From Ceratorhiza oryzae-sativae (Eukaryota; Basidiomycota; Agaricomycetes; Cantharellales; Ceratobasidiaceae), in NCBI GenBank assembly GCA_030998015.1, contig JARWMV010000252.1:248001-312000 (forward strand): a DNA stretch of 64,000 nucleotides. Reading direction: 5' to 3'. This document shows positions 37,644-49,472 of the stretch, in pieces. Position 1 is the first letter of the stretch. Every line of letters starts with the position of its first letter. The notes under the pieces are model-generated. The model searched no databases, had not been told where the DNA came from, and was given only the letters and a program-made list of their open reading frames with translations. The position numbers and the translations under genes are program-made.

Positions 37644-39275
37644 CTATGTCCTCCCAACGCCATACGAAGCCAACACCTTTTCAGGCTCCTGAAGTGGCCA
37701 CCGGCCCATCACAACAATCGTCGGCTTCGAACCGCTCTCACCAAACACGCGCCCAGCCACCCGACGCATGTCAGCAGCCTCGATGCTATCAATCTTCTCA
37801 CACATCTCTTCTACACCAATCTTCCGTCCGTGCACCAACACCTGCCTACCCAAATCCTCTACCTCCACCGCCCGACTCTCCAACGCCATCACCAATGAGC
37901 TCTTCAGCTGGTTCTTCGCCCGCTGAAGCTCCGCCGCCGGAACGGTCTTGTACAATAACATCGCAAATTGGTGTGCGATGATCGGCAAGACCTGCATCGG
38001 AGTTGTGCTGAGATGGAGCATAGTATTGATCCCGAACAGTGACGAGTCGGTGTAAATGTGATGGAACGCGGCACAGTGGTCGATTTGCGGATGGTGGTTC
38101 AAGATATGGGTGTATAATCGAGAGTACATCCCCTTGCCTGGTCCTCCAGCAGAGAAGCTGCCTCCGCCACCAAGCAGTATCTGCATAGTTGCAAGCGTGT
38201 AGATATCGGGATCATGAATCGGCACTCCCTCGAACGCAACATATAAATGTGTCAACTCGAGATCGGGTCGAGGGAGGTAGAGATACCCGCCCGTGTAATG
38301 CGCCCGTGCGTTTGCGAGGTTGCTGAACGAAGGCTCATCCGGTGTGTGGAGGAACGACGTTGCGGCAGTCGTCAGGCTTTTGTAAAGCGACGGTTGAGAC
38401 TTGGGTCCACCATTGAGCAGATGCGTCGGAACTTTTTGACTCGTCACCGTTGGAAGCGACATATCCCCAAAGTGCTTCTGAGCGAGCTCTACGAGTTCCT
38501 CGTGCGGCATCCCAGCACCCGCGACAACCATTCGCTCGGGCCTAAACCACGTCCGCATAAACTCGCGCAGCAGCGGCCCGTCAATCTTGTCAATCCTGTC
38601 CTCGGGACATAACAGCGGATTACCCAACGTGTTATCCTTGTACGCGACCGAGTGGATAATCTCGGGTAGGATCATCTCTGGCTTGGCGTTAACTTCCCGG
38701 ACCTCGTACGCCGCGGCGTCCCGTTGGGTTTCCATCTCCTCGGGGAGGAATAATGGATTTTGAATCGTGTCAGCGATGATACCAAGTGCAGCCGGGGCGT
38801 CGTGCGTAAAGTGCGAAGCTTGGTACATGATCGTCTCTCGGGACGAAGAGCATAGGAATTGTCCACCGAGCGCATCTATCTGCGTAGATACTGTTTCCGC
38901 CGATTGGTTATGCGTACTCTGAGATCCGAGTGAGCAGAAACACAAGACGCAACGGGGTTTACGCATACCTTCCATGCCATTCGATCCAATATATGGCTAC
39001 ATCCCGAAAACCTCGGCGACTCGTATCTTGACCCAGCATCAACGTATACGCCCAGCGCTCCAAAGTGCCCAGGTGTGACTTCTGTAGCGACTCGTATTTT
39101 ATTTGGTAATGAAGTGATCTGCACTGGTGGAGGCTGGTACCAAAATTGAGCACACAAAAAGCCAATGAGGAAAGTAACAACATACCACGTATAAAGACAT
39201 CTGCCTGCTTGCCCCAGCCAATGGAGCCGTTCGTCGCCTAGCGTTCTGCGCCGCAAGCCTCAGAGTACGCTTCAT
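37644..39275 (-). CDS. MAS2: Mitochondrial processing peptidase, alpha subunit
   Basis: [20 protein letters not shown] is a matrix presequence. The M16 fold follows: [40 protein letters not shown], then [20 protein letters not shown]. The zinc HxxEH motif of the beta subunit is absent, and the glycine-rich substrate loop [20 protein letters not shown] is present, which identifies the alpha subunit. It recognises presequences for cleavage by beta-MPP. C-terminus [10 protein letters not shown]. Exons break at about 39.18, 39.14 and 38.95 kb; the main exon from about 38.9 kb to 37644 is uninterrupted. No frame slip seen. Divergent from centrin. Confidence 0.92.
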
Positions 39276-39530
39276 GTCGAAACAAGTTTCCAGATATCAG
39301 ATAGGGAAAAGATGAGCGAGCTAAAATACAGCCTCCAATTTCAAGTTCCTGAATGCCCAGCTACGCCACCGAAACTCAGTTACGACTTGGGCACCACCAA
39401 AACCAACGTACCCAAGGCCACGCCAGTCGTCGCCGATTGTCACTCCATCAAAAACCCAAGCGCTGACGTAAGAGCCATACCCGATCACGTGTCATCCCAA
39501 CGCGCCTCTTTCCAACTCCACCGCCCGACT
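39276..39530. promoter_or_regulatory. Shared divergent promoter, MPP-alpha / centrin
   Basis: 255 bases separate the two start codons. An open frame from 39312 runs into the centrin frame, but the conserved centrin start is the ATG at 39531, so I read this stretch as leader and promoter. c/ttcctgaatg and cacgtg-like sequence (tcacgtg at 39485) are present; no TATA was found. Confidence 0.5.
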
Positions 39531-40143
39531 ATGTCCTCGCTCTACTCTTCCGCACAAAAAGCCAAGCGCCGCCCCCAGGCACGTCCAGAACTATCCGAGG
39601 AGCAGAAACAAGAAATCCGAGAGGCGTTTGAGCTGTTTGATACGGACAAGGACGGCGCGATTGACTACCATGAGCTCAAAGTCGCCATGCGCGCGCTCGG
39701 GTTTGAGATGAAGAAAGCAGAGGTGTTGAAGATTCTGAGGGACCATGATAAGCTCGGGCGGAATCTGATGGACTTCGATGACTTTGCGAAGATCAGTGAG
39801 TGTTGGTCTAGTGAAAACCGAGGGGGAGGATGTTGATTGTTTTTGTGCGCCAGTGAGCGAGAAAATAATGGAACGGGATCCGCATGACGAAATCCGTCGT
39901 GCGTTCCAGCTCTTTGATGATGATGGCACCCACAAAATTAGCATACGAAACTTGAGGAGGGTAGCCAAAGAGCTAGGAGAACAACTGGACGATGATGAGC
40001 TGTACGCCCCTCTGTTCAAGCCCCTTCTATACGCCATTTGACATTCCATAACCAGGCAAGCAATGATAGATGAATTCGATCTCGACCAAGACGGGGAAAT
40101 CAACGAACAAGAGTTCTTTGCGATCATGACAGACGACGCATGA
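39531..40143 (+). CDS. CDC31: Centrin (EF-hand protein)
   Basis: [20 protein letters not shown], a basic N-tail, then [100 protein letters not shown] and [19 protein letters not shown] with the end TDDA. EF-hands 1 and 4 have canonical Asp-rich loops; loops 2 ([12 protein letters not shown]) and 3 (DDDGTHKIS) are weaker. This is the pattern of centrin/Cdc31, a spindle pole body duplication and mRNA export factor. Three exons with introns at about 39.79-39.85 and 40.00-40.05 kb. About 168 residues; the upstream in-frame ATG at 39312 is not preferred. Confidence 0.92.
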
Positions 40144-40752
40144 ACCTCGTTGGTTTATGCTTTTTCCTCCATGCTTGGGCCAGCTGTTTCCTTACTTCTA
40201 GCATAGTTGCACTCGTATGTATTTATACTCTGTTTCACTGGATACCTTCACCTTCCACTCGCCTCGTCTCGCAACATCCAACACTAAGCCTCAGTCTCAC
40301 TCGCCACTCGCCACATTGTACCGATAGCCAGCCTTTTTTTCGCCATTGTACCAGCCACTCGCCACCACACCACACCAGTAGTTGTTTACAACAGATTTGT
40401 TCACCTCGCACCTCAAACTAAACTACACCAGAAACATAATAATCATAAAACATCAGTCGGCCGCGCTCGAATAACCCAATAACCCAAAAGAATGAAAAAA
40501 GTGAAGGGGCCAACTGCGAAAGAAAGACAACTAATACAATGATCTTAAGCACGTACAAACTACTCAGCCCAAACGTAAAAACAAGAGCAGACCGGCTATT
40601 CCAGGCTTTTGAAATGTGTCGAAAAAAATTGAAAACGAGAGAGCAACAGCCAAGGGATTCTGTCCGTCCAGTGATCCACGCCGCGACACGAATAAAAGCT
40701 CTTACAACTGTTGTTTTTTGTTGGATCTGTAGATTGGATGGGGGGTCTCGAT
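40144..40752. other. Intergenic between two converging genes
   Basis: Centrin 3' flank and zinc-finger gene 3' flank, pyrimidine-rich (ctcgccac-type short repeats near 40300-40375). No gene supported. Confidence 0.45.
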
Positions 40753-42814
40753 GCTAGCATTCATCCTCACTCTCAAACTCGGGGTCGTCGGCTTCCGTCG
40801 CAGTCGACTGCGCGCTCTCCATCCGCTTAGGGGGCGCTTTTTCTACAGGTTTACGAACCGCAGCTGGTCGAGTGTGACGTTTTGCATGTTGCATCAAGTT
40901 GTCATGTCTATGTCAAGCGTCAGTCAGCAACTCGTGCCCTCAGATTCGACAGACGGCCGATACTTACCGACTAAAGGTCTTCCCACAGTCGGGGTGAGGA
41001 CACACATGGGCTGAAAACCCGGTGGTCAGCTCAGACTGAATCTGAAATAAATAAGAGTCTACTCACGCCGCTCAGCCAAATGAATCCCCTTGATATGCCT
41101 CCGGAGGTGCTCTCCTCGACGGAACGTCTTGCCACACGGGTGGTGCTGAACCCAAGGTTAGCGTTTGCTCAGAAATTTTCGAGCATAAACATACCGGGCA
41201 CTGCAACTCGCCAGGAGAGCTAACCGAGCTTACAGTCTTACCCGACTGATCACTAGGGTTGCGCGAGCGGGCCGGTGGAGAGTGCGCAGCAGGGGGTCCA
41301 ACAGTACCAGGTATCACGCCAGTCTGGAATACCAACGGAACCTGTACGCTGCGAGGGCGACCTAGGGTTGGCGCCTGGGCTGGGGTCTCTGGTGCACGAT
41401 CCTGATCAGCAGCAGTCTCCTTGGAATCAACATCCATCCCATCGTCGTCTGGCTTGGGACGACCATCTTCGTCCATGGGGCCCGATCCAGGCTCCGCGTC
41501 CGACCGGGATTGCTCCCCGCTCCCACCTGCGCTGGCATCAGCCTGACCCGAGTCGTCTTCGCTCTCTGGCTCGATTTCGCTGTCGGCGTGCATCTCCGAG
41601 TCTGGCTCTGCGCTCGAACGCCGGCCGCCCATGTTGGCGACCGGACCAGGGTAATACCGATAGTTGACGGGGTGACTCGAACCAGCCGCCTGGGCACGGT
41701 CCAACGATTCCAATGACGTCGATGTGGCGAGAGCGGGCAGGGGCAGCGTACGTCCGTGAGTCTTCATGTGCTGAATGAGGTTATCATGTCTGAAAACGGG
41801 AAATAGAGATGTGCGCATTAGCCCCTATCGGTCATCAGGGGAGATAGGGGTCCGACAGACCTGCTAAACGTCTTGAGGCAATCGGGTTCGGGGCATGAAT
41901 GGGCTGTACGAGTGCGCTAGTGAGTGAGCGATCCGTGGAAAAAAAAAAATAAGGGATCGACGTACGCCGCTCATTTGTATGAATGCTCCGGATATGACGC
42001 TTGAGGTGCTCCCCGCGGTGGAAACATTTACCGCATCCATCAACCTGTAAAGGCTATCAGCGTTGGATCAAATGGATATGGGATGAACCCGACAGACCGT
42101 GCAGGCAAACATCCTGGTCGGCTTTTCTCCATCCTTGCCCGCCTGAAATACAATGTCGCCCTCGCCGATCGTGCTGTTCGCGGTCGGGACCCGGCGACCA
42201 CGCGACTTTTTAGTGAGGCCTTCGACGGGGACCGGGGCCGCAACACGCGTGCGGGGGCCAGTGAGGGGGACAGGGGCGACTGCGTGGGACTGGCGCTGGG
42301 TGACCTCGCGGCGGGGACGGACGGGGCCCGACCAGCTCTCGCCCTGGGCTGCCGTGAGCAGTGACGGATGGGGGTTTGGGATACGGGGCCAGGCCCAGCG
42401 TCCAGGAAGGGCTGGAAGCGCCGAGTGACGCGGAGAATTGGAGCTCGATCGCGACGGCGAGCGGGTGCGGGTGCGGGACTGGGAGCCACTGCCCGGCGAG
42501 CGCGAGCGGCTGCTCTCGTTGTCAGCTCCCTCGGACTCGGGCTCTTCGAACTCCTCGAGGCCGCTTGCCGTCCCAACACGCACCGGCTCCGGACCGTCGT
42601 CGTCGGGGGGGCGGTCATAGTCCTCGTCGACGTCGCGGGAGATGCTCGCGGGGGTGCTATCCCAGACGGCCTTGCGCGGGGCAGGGGCGTCGCCGTTGAG
42701 GCTCGCGCGGAGGCCGGATTCGGAAAGGTTGCGCCGCCAGTCGTCGTCGGGGGGTGCGGGATTGGTGAGGCTCTTGATGTCGATGCGGCGGCGGGCGAGG
42801 GAGAGGGTGGACAT
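40753..42814 (-). CDS. C2H2 zinc-finger transcription factor with two finger pairs (Msn2-like)
   Basis: Starts MSTLSLARRRIDIKSLTNPA; a Ser/Arg/Pro-rich, disordered N-terminal 200 residues follows. Finger pair 1 is CTVC plus CFHRGEHLKRHIRSIHTNE and CPEPDCLKTFSRHDNLIQHM. A spacer of about 240 residues holds an acidic tract (EPDSEMHADSEIEPESEDD). Pair 2 is GKTFRRGEHLRRHIKGIHLA with CPHPDCGKTFSRHDNLMQHA. The C-terminus is DDPEFESEDEC. The RxEHLKRHIRSxH...FSRxDNLxQH signature is that of stress regulators such as Msn2/Msn4, which bind AGGGG-type elements. Two such pairs in one protein is unusual. Introns fall inside or beside each finger (about 42.05, 41.9, 41.8, 41.15, 41.05 and 40.95 kb). Confidence 0.85.
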
Positions 42815-44683
42815 GGTGGTGGTCGGGAGCGGACGGGAGAGAGAGGGGGTGTTGGAGATATGGGGTGGGGAATTAAAGGGGCCTTTGAATTTTCACTTGG
42901 GCCGGGGATTGTTTGGGCGGTCCAGATGATCGACGTGGGGCGGGCGGAGGACGTCGTTCGCGGGCGTGCAGGCGTCGGGGCGGGCGGGGACGGCGGGGAT
43001 GACGGCGCAGGTGTGGTCGCAGAGCTCAGGAGGGGGGGTTTTCGCGTTGGAGTTGGCGGTGTGACTGGCCCCTTTTCCCAATAATTCAGGGGAGCTCCGG
43101 CGCTTAGAAAGTAGCTTACTTGCCCCTCACTTGCACGTGGGGCTGATGGCAGCGTGTTGGCCACGATGATGACCTCGTTTCAGCGTGCATCGTCTGCGCA
43201 TCAGTCGCGCGGGGCCCAGCCTCCCGCCGCGCCCAGCGCCGCCAGCGACGACGACGGGGCCGTGGGCAACGCGGGTGACGGCGTGCGGCCCAGGACTGGG
43301 GACCAGACTCAGCCGGCCTTCCGGATCGAGCGTTCCCAGGGGTCGGACCCCTTGGGCTCTTCGCGCACGGCTTCTCACAACGCACGCCGTCACATGCCGC
43401 CCTCCGTGCTCCCCCCCATCCAGCCCAACACGTCCCGGGTCTCGACACACGCCACCCCCTCCATCGATCCCATCACGTGCGCCACCCGCGCGCATACACC
43501 CACTCAGTCCCCTCCTGTCGCGGATCCACAGATCCGTCACAGCGCTCGCCGCCGCGCCGCGTGCGCTCATACGATGTGATTACACGTAAAAAGCCCAGAT
43601 AACCCCCTGCCTCCTTAAAAAATCCCTCGTGATCCTTGATCGAACCCCCCCACGTCAAGGATCGCCGGATCCGGGAGCAGTGTACATTCCAGACTGGATC
43701 CCAAACGAGCTGGCATCTCGCGCAACACAAGCGTGACGCACAACCGCGACGACCCCTCTCTATCCAGATGAGCCCCCTCCCCCGCTCTCCCAAACCTGGC
43801 AACGCAGAAAAAAAAATCGCACTCGTCGTCCATATGCTCAGATCGCCAAATACAGCCAAGAGCGTCCGAGTTTCATGCTTCAGGGCGCGCCTGAAACAGC
43901 TAGCTCACAACTCGTCTCGTACACAAACGATGCGGTTGAAACTAGTCCGGCGTTCTATCCGCACAAGACTGGATACATGCTATCGCCAGCGACGGGCCTA
44001 CCGCCATCTGCTCGCTTTCCTCCGCCTCATTTGAACTCGGCGTTCCCGACTCTCACGCTTCGGCTTGAAAACGCCCAGACTAGAAGGACGTCGATCCCCT
44101 GCAACAAAGGCCAAACTATAAATGCGTGATAATCTATTTACATGCCGTGCATATATCGGAACAATACAAAGATACATATGGTGGCGACTCGAGATAGAAA
44201 CAGGCGTGATCCTTATCCGTCCGATCTAACCGCATTCGCTTGCATTCAGACTCTTTTGCCTTTTTGACCTTGCCGCGGCGAAAAAAGAGATTACGAAAGC
44301 AAGGCCCGGCCGGGTCAACTGATACTGTGTGAAAAACGGCGAAAAAGGAGCTCACCATCATCCGCGCGTCGAACAACCATTCGACGATGTTAATGATAAA
44401 CTTTTGCGCTATTTGTCGACCACCAGACGGGATCAACATACCCCTGAACACCGCTGGGGGGACAAAGCAATTCCAGGGAATTGTTGGGGAATGCTCCGGC
44501 GATCGACGATCAAGCCTAGGCTGGGCGGGCCCGTTCAGGATTGCAAAGTCTTAAATTTGACGTTTTATGCGGAGTGTAACGCGTCATATAATACACTAGA
44601 CCTGTCAACCTGGCTGAGGGACCACAAAGCTTGCCAAATATTCATTTCGACACGCGACAAGCCACATGAACAAACATCGACCG
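42815..44683. other. Long GC-rich intergenic region
   Basis: About 1.9 kb with no convincing gene. The first part (to about 43580) is very GC-rich and probably the long promoter/leader of the zinc-finger gene. Open frames occur on both strands because stops are rare in such DNA. A frame at 43875-44129 has coding-like composition but no start context, introns or known motif. Confidence 0.45.
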
Positions 44684-46011
44684 CTATGCGGGTCGACGGA
44701 GCACCCATACTCGCGTTCCTGGCGCATCTTTAACACCTGCTTCACCCTTTTCGACGCCGACTCGCATAAACTCTGCCAATTCGCTCACGGCGGCTTCTTT
44801 CTCCTTGCCCAGCATCAGTGATCGTTCGAGCCATGGTCCATCGATTACTTCACGGTACGCCGAGCGCAGTACTGGCCATGCAGAACCTCGCACTTTGAGG
44901 CGGAGCTCACGAACAAGGTGAAAGAGCGCACGATGAGGCAAAGCATCAAACACCCGATCCTGGTCCTTGTCAGACGTGGATTGGATCCAAGGTTTGTGTG
45001 TTAATCGCTCGCGCAAGAGTTGCGGACTGGTAAGTTTATCGACTGTCCACCAGTTGCCTCGTCGCAGAGCCGAGGATATTTCGGACGCGATTGCTCGCTC
45101 GGGAGTGTTGACGGGGAGATGCGCCGAGTTGGGAGAAATGAGCCGATGAGAGATTCGTTGGCTGGGGTATTCTTCAAGCAGGGTGTGGAGAAAATGAAGA
45201 AGCCTGATAGCCCTTTGGTTTGTGTCCGGGGCTGGATCCTTGGGCACAGATGTGGACTCGGAGGGGTAGGTATCGAGAAGGTAGCCAAAGCTCGAGGCTA
45301 TGTTGACTGGCGAATTGTACAATAGTGCCAGACAAGTTGACTTTTCAACCACTTGGGACATGTCAGGTCACAGGTCGGATAATTATGGCGGCGCAAGAGT
45401 CGTACCTTGGATTGCAAACCCGTCTCTTCGATTTGTCGCAACGAAGCCTTCGCGTAACTTTCCTGTGCATGCGCGCGACCCATGAAGTCACAGCGCACAA
45501 GCAATTGGTTTTAGACGTACTAAGAAGAATCATTGCGTTCCCCTCTTTCTCCTGACGATCTGGTGCGTTCTTGGCGGTTGCCGAGCTCGGAAGCTCCAAT
45601 AGCAGGATCTATGCGGGATAAGATACTACGAGCCATTTCTAGGAGCATATAGCCTGCTTTTTCAGTAATATATTTCCAGTACTCTTCCTGAGTCTCGAAT
45701 GACCTTAATCTATATTAACAAATGTGTAATTGTTCATTACTCGGATTTGACGTAACTCACGCATCGCCATTCGGCTCCAACCCACTGCTTCTGCTGACCG
45801 ACGGCAGCCATTGGAGCCCGGCACGCTCGTCCGACTTGTTTCCCTTTTTGTCTGGAGCAACGCTCGCACCAGGCTTTGATGTTGGCTGTGATCCAGCTGG
45901 CGGTGCCCTGTCCCAGTTGCGTGTAGAGCTGTGGGCACTGGTAGGGTTGACCCCAGAGCCCCGAGAAGGTTTTGAAAAGCCGCGATTGGCACCACGACTT
46001 CGTCCGCGCAT
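44684..46011 (-). CDS. Conserved protein, possibly SAC3/GANP-like
   Basis: Starts MRGRSRGANRGFSKPSRGSG, an Arg/Gly-rich disordered N-terminus to about residue 84. Next come SFETQEEYWKYITEKAGYML, then AMILLRKLREGFVATNRRD, VVEKSTCLALLYNSPVNIAS, AIRLLHFLHTLLEEYPSQR, AIASEISSALRRGNWWTVDK, PHRALFHLVRELRLKVRGSA and an end VWVLRRPA. The pattern 'helical repeats, then ALRRGNWWT, then a winged-helix-like segment' recalls SAC3/GANP proteins of mRNA export and proteasome lid, but no decisive motif is present. Introns at about 45.76-45.70, 45.51-45.46 and 45.41-45.36 kb give a continuous frame except for one unresolved shift near 45610. Treat the family call as a guess. Confidence 0.5.
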
Positions 46012-46404
46012 GTCAAGACGGTGTTTGTATCAAGCCCCGTGCAGAGAAAACAGCAAGCGCGGGGGGCTAGTGGGGTGAAATGAATGGGGCGATCTCGTAT
46101 CTCCAGACAAAGGCAATCAAGACAAGTTAGACCTGCAGAATCAAGGGTTGCAGGTGCCGATATTCGAACGACCCGGCTGGTGCGCTCAGACAAGTGTTCT
46201 ACAGTCGGCTCGGAGAGGCATGGCAGAGACAGCAGAAACAAACCCGAGCCATCACGTGCGATCAACTGCATTTGCGCGGTTTCCCGAGGCTGGGATTCTC
46301 AACGCCAGCCTTCGAGCGCGGAGCCTGTTTTCTGGCCACGACCGTCGAAAGTCTTGTATCTCTCGTTTGCGAACTGATTTTTTTCTTTATATTGTAAAAA
46401 TACG

Positions 46405-47668
46405 ATGAAAGTGGCGTCTCGACTTGCAGCTGTTGGGGGCCTGATCGCCCTCGCTCGTGCGCACGGCGACGAACATGCAAGCAACGCAAACTCCAATTAC
46501 GCGGAGCGACACGTAGGTCAAACTCGGTCTTTCGTGGCTCATCACTCATGGTATATCTATGCTTGTTTGTTGTGATTGAAGATGGCTAGCGAGCACCATA
46601 TGTAAGTCACCCACAGACTTTTTACAAGTTGTATCCAAGCCTGTGCTGAAAGATCTTGCGCCCAGTGACGCCTTTAACCCCTCGACGTTCTTCCAAATCC
46701 ACGACCTTGACCGGAATGGTATTCTTGACCGTGGCGAAGTAGAGGCTATTTATGGTGTACACCACGTCTACAGCAAGAAGAAGACACCATCGGAGCAAGC
46801 TCAGGCCGCAAAGGCCGCCCAGGTGGCGGACGCGGTGCTCGCAGCGTACGATACGAACAAGGACGGATTTATCACCATGGAGGAATTCTTGTCCAAGGGG
46901 TTGGATGGCTGCCTGACTTTAGCTCTCTGGGCGCTGAAGGCCACCACTATGATATTGAAAGCGGTAAGAATGCTCACTTGGCTTCGAAAACTTGGGATAT
47001 TCAAACCTTGTGCTTCAGAATTCTTCCTCCACCATGAAGAGATTTATCACAACACCCCGGAGACTCAAACGGACGAGTCGTATAATCACCCTGAGGATAT
47101 GTGAGTTTAGTGCTTGGGTTGCATAGGAGTTTACCAACTTGCGCCGCTCCAAAGTGAACACTTTTCTCACCATGAGGAAATCGAACGCATCGAGTCGGAA
47201 CGGGAACGAAAGTACGAAGGCCTTGCTGAAGATGGCGTCCACAAAGCGCCACCAGACCAGACGAATCCTGAAGGTTTGCCCGACCCGCGCTCTCACTAGT
47301 CTTGTTCGCTAATATGCTACAACTTGCAGCCGAGCCAGAACTCAAACCTGGCCCTAAATACACGTACACTCGAGCTCGCAAGGATGGCAGACCGCCGGTC
47401 AACATGACGAATGGAAGGGCCAGGCGGCTGTTAAAGATCCTTGGGGTGCTGGAGAGGCCGGGTACAAGCGTCCGAAGGAGCCCGCCGATAGGCTCAGGTG
47501 CGTTCGGTCAACGTGTCTACATATCCGGTCTCAACCCGTTCTCTCCATTTTAGGAAAAATGTCCCATACAAGGTAAGCTGATTTATTTACTACAATACGT
47601 ATGCACTGAATTGACCCAAGCCCGCGCGTATGCAGTACAAGTTCAAGAAAACCTGGGGTGACTTTTAA
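46405..47668 (+). CDS. Secretory-pathway EF-hand protein (Ssp120/nucleobindin-like)
   Basis: Signal peptide MKVASRLAAVGGLIALARA, then HGDEHASNANSNYAERH. Two EF-hands follow: FFQIHDLDRNGILDRGEVEA and VLAAYDTNKDGFITMEEFLS. Next come His/Glu-rich HHEEIYHNTPETQTDESY, EHFSHHEEIERIESERERK and the C-terminus YKFKKTWGDF. This is the layout of fungal Ssp120-like, nucleobindin-related luminal calcium-binding proteins. Seven exons. Two single-base losses are inferred: near 46909 (GLDG/LPDFSSLG) and near 47400 (PPV/QHDEWKGQ). With them restored the sequence is continuous through PWGAGEAGYKRPKEPADRLR. Confidence 0.8.
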
Positions 47669-47996
47669 ATGTGCAGATATGCTGTTGCCTTCGATTTGTT
47701 GTCCAATGTACCTCCTCTCTGTTACTGTATCTAACACTCATTCTTGTGATCCCTGTTCGGCAGGACAAGCCCGTAAGCCGATCAAGCATGGTCCAACAAG
47801 GCATATACTCTGGTAGAGGAGGGACGGGTGCTTGTGCCCGTATCTCCGAAGTACCTGTAAGATTCACGGGCCCCGCAGTGATGCCTTTTGTTGAACACCG
47901 TACCAATCAAACCGCTCGCCCTATGGTATATAAACCGTGGCTTTTTATGGGATTCCTCATTCGTGCCTCCTGCTGCACCCGCTCCTACGAGGTATC

Positions 47997-48591
47997 ATGG
48001 ATCCCGGTTACGAAAACTTCAAGGGGAAAATCATCTTTCACGCCCAGGTAAGTAGGCGTGATAGATGACGTGGTAGCTCTCTTAGGTAAAGCAATGAATT
48101 TACCATCTGCTAGGCCACTGCCCAAGAAGGCCAGGCTGATAAGTTTGAAGCACTCGGCAAGGCTATCAAAAATTCGATTTTGGCCGGCAATGAACCAGGT
48201 AAACACATGTTCACTGGGCAGAGCTACTGGCCTAATGTTCGCTTAGGGTGTCTGACTTTCCGACTCTCCCGCAATGGCAATGAGTTTTCTGTATTTGAAG
48301 AGTATGTGTCAATCCTTGCGTCATTCATAACTATTCTGCTTACCAAGACTATAGGTATGCGAACGCGGCGGCTGTCGAAGCGTAGGACGTTTCAACATGT
48401 GTATTGCGAACATACCCTCACACTGCAATGCAACAGACACAGCAAAACCCCCGAATTCAGGGCCTTTATTGCTGAAATCCAAACGGGAACGGTTTTGGTT
48501 GGGGTATGATAATTCCGGATATCATCTTGTATGCGCGACTTATCTTTCCCTGTCGTAGCCTCCTCAGGGGAAGTACTACGAAGAGGTTTAA
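47997..48591 (+). CDS. ABM-fold monooxygenase-like protein, copy C
   Basis: Six exons in the same phases as copies A and B: 47997-48047, 48114-48198, 48247-48301, 48355-48381, about 48433-48506 and about 48559-48591. Product begins MDPGYENFKGKIIFHAQ and keeps EPGCLTFRLSRNGNEF, FEEYANAAAVEAH and the end KYYEEV. Nearest relative in the window is copy A; even intron tails (cctaatg...cttag) resemble each other. TATA element tatataaa at 47927-47934, and the motif tcctcattcg (47954-47963) sits 43 bases before the ATG, as in copy A. Intact frame. It is the first of three ABM genes in a row. Confidence 0.85.
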
Positions 48592-48771
48592 GCCCTTGAA
48601 CAAGTCCGTGTTGTTAGAAGCATATGAATGATATTGCGAAATAAAACATCGTTTTCGCGATGCAAGGGTCCAGCTAAGTAGCAGTCCGTCGAGTTGAATG
48701 CGCCAGACGGCTTGCGGATAAATATTTAAAGTTCGGCACCGCCATGAACCTTTACGCTCATCTGTATGTCT

Positions 48772-48805
48772 CATTTCAAACTACGCGCGAAGCTTCTTCG
48801 GCTTA
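48772..48805 (+). promoter_or_regulatory. Promoter elements of ABM copy D shared with copy B
   Basis: catttcaaacta (48772-48783) and gcttcttcggctta (48792-48805), matching 1232-1243 and 1252-1265 in sequence and spacing and lying 97 bases before the copy D start. A weak TATA (cttatag, about 48815) follows. Confidence 0.6.
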
Positions 48806-48868
48806 TGGATTTACTTATAGAATGACCCGAACCTCGACCTCCATTCCTCTATTTACACGTTCGACAAG

Positions 48869-49472
48869 ATGTCTGCTACATTTGAGAATTTCCAAGGAAA
48901 GATAGTTCTACACTGTCTAGTGAGCATATATTTAACTACTAGGTATGGTATGTCTACTAATTGCTATCCTAGCTCACGGCCAAGGAGGAAAAAGCTGATA
49001 GACTGCGATCAGTCTTGAAGGATATCCAAACCGCGGTAATGGCGGACAAGGCACTTGGTATAGATTATATTTCTCGTATCTTTTAGACTGGGCAAAAGGG
49101 TCTGACGATGTTTAGGCTACCTTGCATACCGGATTAACCGTTATGGTAATCAGTTTTTCCTGCTTGAAGAGTAAGTCTGTCACATTTATCGGGACGCAGA
49201 ACAGCTCATGAAGTAGTCGTTTACCTGTCTAGATTCGAGAACCAGGACGCTGTCAGAGGGTTAGGTTGACTCGGCCGATTGCAACCAAACGATGATTCTC
49301 AGAATCGTTTCCTCCAGGCATATGAATGGTGACGGATTCAAGACTTTGCTTGAAGAAGTAGTGCGAGAGTCGTTGCTTGTTGAAGTAAGTGTTGCTCAAC
49401 ATAGTAGAGATATATTTTATCATTAGTTGGCCGCCTTAGGAACCCCAGCTCACATTCTATGAGGAAGTTTAA
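48869..49472 (+). CDS. ABM-fold monooxygenase-like protein, copy D (diverged)
   Basis: Same six-exon plan. Begins MSATFENFQGKIVLHCL, paralogous to copy B, and ends LTFYEEV. It has lost features kept in A, B, C and E: the HAQ after the first strand is HCL, EPGC is replaced by ALGY, and FEEYxD by LEEFEN. Each intron still has usable splice sites and the frame is open, so it could encode a protein with altered or lost activity. Relaxed constraint or a new role are both possible. Confidence 0.78.

Noticed and set aside
39312..39530. N-terminal extension of centrin from the ATG at 39312
   Set aside because: The 73 extra residues are not centrin-like and overlap the MPP-alpha promoter. The ATG at 39531 starts directly at the conserved basic tail.
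42040..43164. 374-codon frame on minus overlapping the zinc-finger gene
   Set aside because: It is a Pro/Ser/Arg-rich shadow in GC-rich DNA, in another frame of the same strand as the Msn2-like first exon; the latter joins to real finger exons.
43875..44129. Plus-strand frame with coding-like composition
   Set aside because: No splice-linked exons, no recognisable motif and no promoter. Could be a lineage-specific exon but cannot be supported.
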